Part shown: one piece after another, positions 1 through 5,510 of the stretch
Layout of the letters: every line of letters begins with the position of its first letter
Numbering within the stretch: position 1 is the first letter of the stretch
NCBI GenBank assembly: GCA_031376265.1
Contig: JANMDK010000197.1
Span: 1 to 6,933 of the forward strand
Reading direction: 5' to 3'
Source: SZAS-79 sp031376265
Lineage (GTDB): Bacteria; Pseudomonadota; Gammaproteobacteria; Burkholderiales; SG8-39
Length of the DNA: 6,933 nt
The notes under the pieces: generated by a model
Seen by the model: the letters and a program-made list of their open reading frames with translations, nothing else
Told to the model about the DNA's origin: nothing
The model's database searches: none
Made by a program: the position numbers and the translations under genes

Positions 1-179
1 TGGCAAAAAGAAAAGTGACGGCTGGCGAGAGGAAATGTCTAGAGGGATCTGATGCTATTCAGTTTGCAAAGGTCTATATTTCGAAAGTATTGCCAGCGTG
101 GTCGCATTCGAGAAAAACACTCAGCGCCGTCGAAGCAGATGAATTCTGGGGCAACGCCGGGCCACGACAAAAAAAGTAG
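1..179 (+). CDS. C-terminal fragment of an unrecognised protein, cut by the window edge
   Basis: Reading from base 3, one frame stays open for 58 codons to a TAG at 177-179, while the other two forward frames hit stops by about base 52. The peptide has a mixed, protein-like composition: a stretch with IQFAKVYISKVLPAW, then an acidic patch (AVEADEFW) and a basic tail ending in RQKK. Codon use matches the AT-richer gene that follows, not the GC-rich core genes further right. The stop lies 21 bp before the next start, and that gap contains a ribosome binding site, so the two genes are probably cotranscribed. I recognise no family and no catalytic motif. The start lies outside the window. A chance open frame of this length is possible in DNA that is only moderately GC-rich, so confidence is moderate. 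Confidence 0.5.
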   Translation, partial: AKRKVTAGERKCLEGSDAIQFAKVYISKVLPAWSHSRKTLSAVEADEFWGNAGPRQKK

Positions 180-189
180 TAATCGTATG

Positions 190-194
190 GGAGG
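190..194 (+). promoter_or_regulatory. Ribosome binding site that decides the start of the next gene
   Basis: GGAGG at 190-194 abuts a possible GTG at 195 but lies 6 nt before a second in-frame GTG at 201. Normal Shine-Dalgarno spacing therefore favours 201 as the start. An ATG at 187-189 is followed by a stop after two codons and is not usable. Confidence 0.7.
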
Positions 195-200
195 GTGAGC

Positions 201-1214
201 GTGGCCAAGGGAAATCAGGAATACCAAGAGCTCGCGTTCTACTACCCTGGGCATTTGTGGCGCCACACCGATTGGATCAAGAGCCTGTTACTTTTTTTTG
301 ACGGGGTCGGCCTACTCATTCCGGAATACAAGAAAGGTGAACCTGAGCGAATCGACCCTTTTCTCGCCGAACCTTTGCGTGAACAAGGTCTTTTGCACTA
401 TCTCGTTGCAGACGAAGTCGTCGATCAAGCTGCCACTGCACAGCTTGCCACGGCACTCATGACCTTCATCACATCTGGTGCCTTTGACGATCTGTCTCGG
501 GACGGAACTGCATTTCATGAGATCTCTATGTCGCGCATGGGATATTACGGCGATGGGGAATTGGCCGAAACACTGTTCGAAGAGTTGAAATCCCGCGGCC
601 TAGCCAAAGAATCTGAAGATGGTGTGTCTATTCCTTTGCATCCTTCTATTCGCTATCTGATTCTCGTGTTACTCGCACAGATCCTTCGCCCGCAGGGCTT
701 GTCAAAGGGCTTTGCCCTGTCTCCCGCGACAGATCAGACACATATTGTTCGGGGATTGACGGAGTTCTTAAACTTGCCCACTGCACCCTCGGCAGGGCAC
801 GTGATCGCTTTCGATCTTCAGAGTGTCGGTGTCGACTTATCGTCTATTCCTCTCGACGAAGCACTCGATTTTCGCAAGCAAAATTTGGCGGCTCATAAAG
901 CCTATGCCAAGTCGGTTCGCGAGTTCGCAAGCCAGTTGAGTGCGATTCCGGAACCGGATCGGTACGCCGCTTTTGCGGATCGGCAAGCGGAGCTTGACCA
1001 GGTAGCTAGCGATCTAAAGCGCCGGGCCAGGACAGCGTGGCGACGACCGGCGTCCTTTGCATTGGGATTCGCTGGTGCGGCTTGGAGTGCTGATAGCGGT
1101 GACGTTCTCGGAGTGTTGCTGGGGGCGGGTTCACTAGCCCTTGGTATGGGCGCCGATCCAATATCAGCAAATGCGTACAGCTACGTATTTGCAGCTCATG
1201 CGCGTTACGCCTAG
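201..1214 (+). CDS. Uncharacterised protein resembling the DUF6236 family
   Basis: A 337-residue protein if it starts at GTG 201; starting at GTG 195 would add two residues. The N-terminus has the pattern AFYYPGHLW...WIKSLLLFFDGVGLLIPEY (about residues 12-43), which from memory resembles DUF6236 proteins of roughly this length that open with a YYP motif, a W-x-K helix and an aspartate before a hydrophobic strand. The family name is inference and no function is established for it. The middle is mixed helical sequence. Residues about 223-280 look like a long charged helix ending in a basic cluster (KRRARTAWRR). A Gly/Ala-rich hydrophobic stretch follows (about 284-315) with a short polar break (SADSGD), like a membrane hairpin or a buried helical pair. 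There is no signal peptide and no enzyme motif I can name. It probably shares an operon with the truncated gene at 1-179. Its lower GC than the flanking core genes suggests horizontal acquisition. Confidence 0.85.
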   Translation: MAKGNQEYQELAFYYPGHLWRHTDWIKSLLLFFDGVGLLIPEYKKGEPERIDPFLAEPLREQGLLHYLVADEVVDQAATAQLATALMTFITSGAFDDLSRDGTAFHEISMSRMGYYGDGELAETLFEELKSRGLAKESEDGVSIPLHPSIRYLILVLLAQILRPQGLSKGFALSPATDQTHIVRGLTEFLNLPTAPSAGHVIAFDLQSVGVDLSSIPLDEALDFRKQNLAAHKAYAKSVREFASQLSAIPEPDRYAAFADRQAELDQVASDLKRRARTAWRRPASFALGFAGAAWSADSGDVLGVLLGAGSLALGMGADPISANAYSYVFAAHARYA

Positions 1215-1228
1215 TCACCGATAGGGTA

Positions 1229-1251
1229 AGCCCCGCGTAGTCGGCGGGGTT
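1229..1251 (+). terminator. Terminator-like hairpin after the DUF6236-like gene
   Basis: CCCCGC at 1231-1236 pairs with GCGGGG at 1244-1249 around a 7-nt loop, and flanking A-T and G-T pairs extend the stem to 8 bp. It begins 15 bp after the stop codon, the usual place for an intrinsic terminator. No run of T follows (the sequence continues CGTGGC), so termination by this hairpin alone would be weak. It may instead protect the 3' end of the message. Confidence 0.45.
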
Positions 1252-1302
1252 CGTGGCGATGTGTCATATCCTTGGCGCATCGCCTCGCGTCACCCTTTTA
1301 TC

Positions 1303-1330
1303 ATGTGCAATCCCCGGCGGGGATGCACAT
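1303..1330. repeat. Inverted repeat with 12-bp stem and 3-nt loop
   Basis: ATGTGCA at 1303-1309 pairs perfectly with TGCACAT at 1324-1330. After one unpaired A at 1310, TCCCC at 1311-1315 pairs with GGGGA at 1319-1323 around the loop GGC. No T run follows on either strand, so it is not a standard intrinsic terminator, although it lies about 105 bp beyond the stop of the minus-strand reductase. It could be a transcript-end structure, a protein-binding dyad or a dispersed palindromic repeat. Only one copy is present here. Confidence 0.7.
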
Positions 1331-1434
1331 CTCCTGCACACAACTCCCTGGGAAGCCGCGCCAGTGCTGGATTTGTTGTCCGATCCATCATCGGCGCCGC
1401 GCAGAGGCGGTGGGGAATGCTCACGCCGTGTCCA

Positions 1435-2424
1435 TCAGCCCGGCTGGTATTGCCCAGTGCTTCCTGCCCGCACGCGGATGAGTCCGAGCAGGCTCTCGGT
1501 GAAAGGCGCAGGCACCTTGGCCTGCTTCGCGATGTCGAGCGTGCCCATGAGCAGCCCGTCGATTTCGAGGCCCTTGCCGCCTTCCATGTCCTGCAGCATC
1601 GACGTCTTGAACTTGCCCAGCGCGCGCGCCATGTCAATGCGCGCCTCGGGATCGATGTCCGCGTCCACACCGACCGCGCGGCCGATCGCAAGCACTTCCC
1701 GCATCACCGAAATCATGTAGCCCTTCATCAGCGGGTCGCCGATCATGCGATCCGCCGTCGCAAGCGTCAGCGCCGAAACCGGGTTGAAGCTCACGTTGCC
1801 GAGAAGCTTGACCCAGAAATCCTTCTCGATGAACGGGCTCGTGATGGTTTCGAAACCCGCTGCAGCAAAGGCTTCGACGATGCGGCTCGTGCGACCGGTA
1901 TTCTTGCCGCCCGGCTCGCCGACGATCAATTTCTTCCCCATGTTGTGGCTGACGAGGCCCGGCTCGGGGACCGAAGAAGCGCAGTGGATAACGCAGCCGA
2001 CGATTCGCTCCGTTGGCATCGCTCGCGCGAGCGCGCCGCCCGGGTCGAGGCTTTCGAGCCGCAGCTTGCCGCCGCCGTAGGCGAGCTTGTCGAAGAACCA
2101 CCAGGGCACGCCGTTCATCGCGGTGACGATCGAGGTGTCCGGGCCGAGCAGCGGTGAAATCGTGCGCGCGACTTCCGGCAGGCTCTGGCCCTTGACTGTC
2201 ACGATGACGTAATCCTGCACGCCCAGCTTTGCCGGATCGCTGTCGACACGCGGGTGGGTGGTGAGGATTTCGCCTGTGGCATTGGTGCGGATGCGCAGGC
2301 CTTTGCTGCGGATGGCATCAAGACTGGCGCCGCGCGCGACCATCGACACGTCGTGGCCGGCTTTAGTAATCCAGCCGGCCATCACGCCGCCGATCGCGCC
2401 GGCGCCGAAGATGCAAATTTTCAT
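1435..2424 (-). CDS. Ketopantoate reductase family (PanE/ApbA-like) NADP-dependent oxidoreductase
   Basis: A 329-residue protein with the PanE/ApbA two-domain layout. The N-terminal Rossmann motif is GAGAIG (residues 7-12). K78 in VTVKGQ and the MNG motif at 103-105 match the cofactor and substrate cleft of the family. The C-terminal helical domain carries the proposed catalytic lysine K206 in FWVKLLGN, N210, and E287 in the conserved LEIDG context after SMLQDM. True PanE reduces 2-dehydropantoate to pantoate with NADPH in cytosolic pantothenate and CoA synthesis. This copy has a longer segment after MNG (WWFFDKLAYGG, then LESLDPGG), which I associate with paralogs in proteobacteria whose substrate is uncertain. 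The family call is therefore firm and the pantothenate role is not, so no gene symbol is given. ATG 2424 is chosen because it places the Rossmann strand at residue 1, as in the family. The open frame extends upstream only as an antisense shadow of msrA. No clear Shine-Dalgarno sequence precedes it. Confidence 0.92.
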   Translation of the reverse strand: MKICIFGAGAIGGVMAGWITKAGHDVSMVARGASLDAIRSKGLRIRTNATGEILTTHPRVDSDPAKLGVQDYVIVTVKGQSLPEVARTISPLLGPDTSIVTAMNGVPWWFFDKLAYGGGKLRLESLDPGGALARAMPTERIVGCVIHCASSVPEPGLVSHNMGKKLIVGEPGGKNTGRTSRIVEAFAAAGFETITSPFIEKDFWVKLLGNVSFNPVSALTLATADRMIGDPLMKGYMISVMREVLAIGRAVGVDADIDPEARIDMARALGKFKTSMLQDMEGGKGLEIDGLLMGTLDIAKQAKVPAPFTESLLGLIRVRAGSTGQYQPG

Positions 2425-2493
2425 GGGGTTTCGTTGTCCAACAAGGGCCCGATTCAGGGTGCGGTATTCTAAGGTGTCCTCCAGGAGGTTCCC
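2425..2493. promoter_or_regulatory. Divergent spacer between the reductase gene and msrA
   Basis: These 69 bp must hold the 5' signals of both genes. On the minus strand TAGAAT (2471-2466) matches five of six -10 positions, with only a poor -35 (TGGGAA, 2494-2489) 17 bp upstream; it would give a leader of about 35 nt for the reductase. On the plus strand TATTCT at 2465-2470 overlaps it and is a weaker -10 candidate for msrA. Neither promoter is certain. AGGAGG at 2483-2488 is a strong ribosome binding site for msrA, 5 nt before its ATG, and forms the right half of the dyad CCTCC-A-GGAGG (2478-2488). Confidence 0.35.
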
Positions 2494-3162
2494 ATGTTCG
2501 GATTTGCCAAGAAGTCCAGCGAGCTGTTGCCCGCCGCAGCCACGCTGCCCGGCCGCAAGGAAAAAATGCGGATCCCCGCAAAGCATTTCACCAACGGCCG
2601 ACCGATTGCCGGCCCGTTCCCCGAAGGCCTGGAGTCGGTGCAGTTCGGCATGGGCTGCTTCTGGGGCGCGGAACGCATCTTCTGGCAGACGCCGGGCGTC
2701 TACACCACGGCTGTGGGCTATTCCGGCGGCAACACGCCGAACCCCACTTACGAGGAAACCTGCAGCGGCCGCACCAACCACACCGAGGCGGTGCTGGTGG
2801 TGTACGACCCGAAGGTCATCGCTACCGAGGCGCTCTTCAAGCTCTTCTGGGAGAGCCATGACCCGACGCAGGGCATGCGCCAGGGCAACGACACCGGGTC
2901 GCAGTACCGCTCGGTGCTTTACACCTACACCGACGAGCAGATGAAGGCAGCGATTGCGACGCGTGATGCGTTCCAGCAGGCGCTCGACAAGAAGAACTAC
3001 GGAAAGATCACCACCGAGATCAAGCCGGCGCCGGAATTCTTTTACGCCGAGGACTATCACCAGCAGTACCTCGGGAAGAATCCGAACGGCTATTGCGGCC
3101 TTGGCGGCACCGGCGTGTCGTGCCCCGTAGGACTAGATGCCGGAGTGCTTGCCAAAGCGTGA
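2494..3162 (+). CDS. msrA: Peptide-methionine (S)-S-oxide reductase MsrA
   Basis: A 222-residue MsrA of the longer E. coli type, with an N-terminal extension (PAAATLPGR, residues about 13-21) before the catalytic domain. It reduces the S epimer of methionine sulfoxide in proteins back to methionine, using thioredoxin for recycling, in the cytosol. The active site GCFWGAE contains the nucleophile C55. VGYSGG (74-79), NHTEAV (95-100) and the substrate-pocket region around GSQYRS (135-140) are intact. The C-terminal GYCGLGG...SCP supplies two recycling cysteines, C201 and C210, nine residues apart as in the animal enzymes rather than eight as in E. coli, so the three-cysteine relay appears complete. 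ATG 2494 is supported by AGGAGG with 5-nt spacing. The stop TGA overlaps the GTG start of hslR, so the two are probably one transcription unit. Confidence 0.97.
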   Translation: MFGFAKKSSELLPAAATLPGRKEKMRIPAKHFTNGRPIAGPFPEGLESVQFGMGCFWGAERIFWQTPGVYTTAVGYSGGNTPNPTYEETCSGRTNHTEAVLVVYDPKVIATEALFKLFWESHDPTQGMRQGNDTGSQYRSVLYTYTDEQMKAAIATRDAFQQALDKKNYGKITTEIKPAPEFFYAEDYHQQYLGKNPNGYCGLGGTGVSCPVGLDAGVLAKA

Positions 3163-3542
3163 GCCTCACCTCGGTCCGCATCGACAAGTGGCTCTGGGCC
3201 GCGCGTTTCTACAAGACCCGCAGCCTTGCGCAGGCCGCGGTGGAAGCCGGCCAGGCCACGCTTAACGGTGAGCGCGTAAAGCCCGCAAAGGAAGTTCGGG
3301 CCTCGGACCTGGTTTCGGTCCGGATCGGCGAAGTCGTTCGGGAAGTTGCGGTGGCCGGCATTTCCGACAAGCGGAGTTCGGCGGCTGTGGCCTCGAAGCT
3401 TTACGCCGAAAGCGAAGAAAGCGTCCAAAAACGCACAATCCAGGCCGAAAACAGGCGCCTGGGGACCGAGCCCGCGGCGAATCTCCAAGGGCGGCCCACG
3501 AAGCGCGTCCGGCGTACCCTCGAAAAGCTGCGCGGATACTGA
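3159..3542 (+). CDS. hslR: S4-domain RNA-binding protein, Hsp15 (HslR)
   Basis: A 127-residue protein that begins almost directly with the S4 domain: VRIDKWLWAARFYKTRSLAQ (residues 6-25), then AGQATLNGERVKPAKEV and a short beta segment to about residue 68. The C-terminal tail is highly basic (GRPTKRVRRTLEKLRGY), as in E. coli Hsp15 (133 residues). That protein binds 50S subunits carrying a stalled nascent chain and peptidyl-tRNA and helps return them to the free pool, especially after heat shock. GTG 3159 is chosen because it forms a GTGA overlap with the msrA stop and gives the normal family N-terminus. The open frame extends upstream to 3093, but that part is an arginine-rich shadow of msrA. 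No good independent Shine-Dalgarno lies at normal distance (GGAG at 3142-3145 is 13 nt away), so translation probably depends on coupling to msrA. Confidence 0.93.
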   Translation: MSLTSVRIDKWLWAARFYKTRSLAQAAVEAGQATLNGERVKPAKEVRASDLVSVRIGEVVREVAVAGISDKRSSAAVASKLYAESEESVQKRTIQAENRRLGTEPAANLQGRPTKRVRRTLEKLRGY

Positions 3543-3570
3543 AAATTCCTGTCCGTTCAGGGGCCTAGGC

Positions 3571-3579
3571 TGATACAAT
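3571..3579 (+). promoter_or_regulatory. Extended -10 promoter element for typA
   Basis: TGATACAAT fits the extended -10 pattern TGn-TATAAT with one mismatch (TACAAT at 3574-3579). I see no good -35 at 16-18 bp upstream, which is common for extended -10 promoters. Transcription would begin near 3585-3588 and leave a leader of only about 20 nt before ATG 3608. The in-frame ATG at 3578 overlaps the -10 element and so would not be in this transcript. Confidence 0.55.
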
Positions 3580-3607
3580 GCGCCCCCTTTCCACCCGGGT
3601 TTCCGCA

Positions 3608-5449
3608 ATGCAGCGCCAGCTTCGCAACATCGCCATCATCGCCCACGTCGATCACGGCAAGACCACGCTGGTCGACAAGCTGCTCCGGCAGGCCGGCACC
3701 TTCCAGGCCCACGAGCGGCTCACCGAGCGGGTGATGGACTCGAACGACATCGAGAAGGAGCGCGGCATCACCATCCTGGCCAAGAACACGGCCGTGGATT
3801 TCGACGGCGTGCACATCAACATCGTCGACACGCCCGGCCACGCCGACTTCGGCGGCGAAGTGGAGCGCACGCTCGCGATGGTCGACGGCGTGCTCCTGCT
3901 CGTCGACGCGGTCGAGGGCCCGATGCCGCAGACGCGATTCGTCACGCGCAAGGCGCTCGCCCTGGGTCTCAAGCCGATCGTCGTGATCAACAAGGTCGAC
4001 CGCGACGGCGCGCGCGCCCAGTGGGTCGTGAACCAGACTTTCGATCTCTTCGACCGCCTCGGCGCGGACGAATCGCAGCTGGATTTCCCGGTGGTCTATG
4101 CGTCGGCCCTGCAGGGCTGGGCGAGCCTCGACCCGGAGTCGGCCAATGCCGGCGGTCCGCGCGGCGACAGCATGCGGCCGCTGCTGGAGACCGTGCTCAA
4201 GAACGTGCCGGTGCCCGTGGGCGATCCGGCGCAGACGCTGCAGCTGCAGGTCGCTGCGCTCGACTACTCGAGCTACGTCGGCCGCCTCGTGATCGGCCGC
4301 CTGCGACGTGGCGTGATCCGCCCCGGCATGGAAGTCGCGGTCATGGAGCCGAGCGGCTCCGCGCTGATCTCCAAGATCACTGGCGTCTACGGCTTCCAGG
4401 GCCTGGAGCGGGTGCCGATGGACGAGGCGTACGCCGGCGAAATCGTGCAGGTGACCGGCATCGACGAAGTCTCGATCGGCGCGACGCTCGCGGACAAGGA
4501 GCAGCCCGAGGCGCTGCCGGTCCACAAGATCGACGAGCCGACGCTGAACATGAATTTCCAGGTCAACACCTCGCCGCTGGTGGGCCGAGAAGGCAAGTTC
4601 GTGACCAGCCGCCAGCTGCGCGACCGCCTGTACAAGGAATTGCTGACCAACGTTGCGCTGCGCGTCGAAGACACCGGCGAGACGGACGTGTTCCGGGTTT
4701 CGGGGCGCGGCGAGCTGCACCTCACGATCCTGATCGAGAACATGCGCCGCGAAGGTTTCGAGCTCGCGGTGTCGCGTCCGCAGGTGATCCTCAAGCAGAT
4801 CAACGGCGTCACCTGCGAGCCCTTCGAGATGCTCACGGTGGACGTGGAAGAGGCCAACCAGGGCTCGGTCATCGCCGCGCTCAACGGCCGCCGCGGCGAA
4901 ATGCAGGACATGTCCCAGGACGACCGCGGACGCGTGCGCCTCGACTACCGCATCCCGGCGCGCGGCCTCATCGGCTTCCAGACCGAGTTCATGACCATGA
5001 CGCGCGGCACCGGCGTGCTTTCCCACGTGTTCGACGAATATGCGCCGGTCAAGGGCGAGTCGAGCGATCGCCGCGCCGGCGCCTTGATCTCGGGCGACGA
5101 CGGCGAAGCGGTGGCCTATGCGCTATGGAAACTGCAGGAGCGCGGCCGCATGTTCGTCAACCCGGGCGACCCGGTCTACGAGGGCATGGTGGTCGGCATC
5201 CACACCCGCGACAACGACCTCGTGATCAACCCGGTCAAGGAAAAGCACCTCACCAACGTGCGCGCTTCGGGCAAGGACGAGGCGATCGTGCTGACCCCGC
5301 CGATCCGGCTGACGCTGGAGTCGGCGGTGGAATTCATCGCGGACGACGAGCTGGTGGAAGTCACCCCGAAGTCGATCCGGATCCGCAAGCGCTACCTCGC
5401 CGAGCACGAGCGCCGCAAGCAGTCGCGCACGGCAGTCGCGGCAGCCTAA
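3608..5449 (+). CDS. typA: Ribosome-associated GTPase TypA/BipA
   Basis: A 613-residue translational GTPase; the family is usually about 605-615. All G motifs are visible: G1 AHVDHGKT (12-19), G2 RGITI (52-56), G3 DTPGH (74-78), G4 NKVD (128-131) and G5 SAL (166-168). They are followed by the beta-barrel domain II, the EF-G-like domains III and V, and the BipA-specific C-terminal domain ending in a basic tail (IRKRYL then HERRKQ). TypA binds the ribosome and assists 50S assembly and growth at low temperature or under stress. ATG 3608 gives the standard start MxRxLRNIAIIAHVDHGK. The in-frame ATG 3578 would add ten residues but lies on the promoter -10. No strong Shine-Dalgarno precedes 3608. 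The gene is 65 bp after hslR, so read-through from msrA-hslR is possible in addition to its own promoter. A strong terminator follows 15 bp after the stop. Confidence 0.97.
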   Translation: MQRQLRNIAIIAHVDHGKTTLVDKLLRQAGTFQAHERLTERVMDSNDIEKERGITILAKNTAVDFDGVHINIVDTPGHADFGGEVERTLAMVDGVLLLVDAVEGPMPQTRFVTRKALALGLKPIVVINKVDRDGARAQWVVNQTFDLFDRLGADESQLDFPVVYASALQGWASLDPESANAGGPRGDSMRPLLETVLKNVPVPVGDPAQTLQLQVAALDYSSYVGRLVIGRLRRGVIRPGMEVAVMEPSGSALISKITGVYGFQGLERVPMDEAYAGEIVQVTGIDEVSIGATLADKEQPEALPVHKIDEPTLNMNFQVNTSPLVGREGKFVTSRQLRDRLYKELLTNVALRVEDTGETDVFRVSGRGELHLTILIENMRREGFELAVSRPQVILKQINGVTCEPFEMLTVDVEEANQGSVIAALNGRRGEMQDMSQDDRGRVRLDYRIPARGLIGFQTEFMTMTRGTGVLSHVFDEYAPVKGESSDRRAGALISGDDGEAVAYALWKLQERGRMFVNPGDPVYEGMVVGIHTRDNDLVINPVKEKHLTNVRASGKDEAIVLTPPIRLTLESAVEFIADDELVEVTPKSIRIRKRYLAEHERRKQSRTAVAAA

Positions 5450-5464
5450 GGACCAGGCGGCAAA

Positions 5465-5497
5465 AAAGAAAAGGCCCCTCGCTGGGGCCTTTTTTTT
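5465..5497. terminator. Bidirectional intrinsic terminator between typA and the Rieske gene
   Basis: AAGGCCCC (5471-5478) pairs with GGGGCCTT (5484-5491) around the loop TCGCT, with an A-rich left flank (from 5462) and eight T at 5490-5497 on the right. The A and T tracts pair to lengthen the stem and supply a U-run for transcripts arriving from either side. It lies between convergent genes, 15 bp after the typA stop and 13 bp beyond the Rieske stop, and so serves both. Confidence 0.95.
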
Positions 5498-5510
5498 CTT
5501 CGCCGGCTTC

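Larger units (their letters stand above)
1215..1434. other. Spacer between accessory segment and core genes, no convincing gene
   Basis: These 220 bp separate two genes that converge: the DUF6236-like gene ends at 1214 and the minus-strand reductase ends at 1435. Open frames exist on both strands but lack ribosome binding sites and recognisable protein sequence. A minus-strand ATG overlapping the reductase stop (1435-1433) ends after four codons. I see no tRNA and no CRISPR-like repeats. The content is two hairpins, at 1229-1251 and 1303-1330. Base composition changes across this spacer from moderate to high GC, so it may hold the edge of an inserted segment, but I could not find a matching direct repeat in the part of the segment that is visible. 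Confidence 0.6.

Noticed and set aside
39..266. Minus-strand 75-codon frame at the left edge
   Set aside because: It overlaps both the forward fragment ending at 179 and the start of the DUF6236-like gene. It has no ribosome binding site or motif that I can support.
1290..1434. Possible small minus-strand gene downstream of the reductase
   Set aside because: The ATG overlapping the reductase stop ends after four codons. The longer frame is the tail of a reductase shadow, without a ribosome binding site.
1436..1446. Dyad CAGCC-C-GGCTG over the reductase stop codon
   Set aside because: Five-base arms around a single central base, within GC-rich coding sequence. It cannot form a good hairpin and is expected by chance.
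1261..2157. Plus-strand frames opposite the reductase gene
   Set aside because: Arginine- and histidine-rich antisense shadows; the minus-strand reductase has all its family motifs.
2425..3060. N-terminal extension of the reductase frame up to 3060
   Set aside because: This part is antisense to msrA. The Rossmann strand starts at ATG 2424, as in the family.
3093..3158. Upstream extension of hslR
   Set aside because: An Arg-rich shadow of the msrA C-terminus; GTG 3159 gives the normal Hsp15 start and the overlap with the msrA stop.
3548..3570. Weak hairpin CCTG...CAGG and palindrome GCCTAGGC between hslR and typA
   Set aside because: Only a 4-bp stem and no T-run, so not a credible terminator; the 8-bp palindrome is within chance.
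3557..5026. Long minus-strand open frame (489 codons) opposite typA
   Set aside because: It lies wholly antisense to a clear TypA, is rich in His, Arg, Asp and Val as expected of a GC-rich complement, and has no recognisable motifs.
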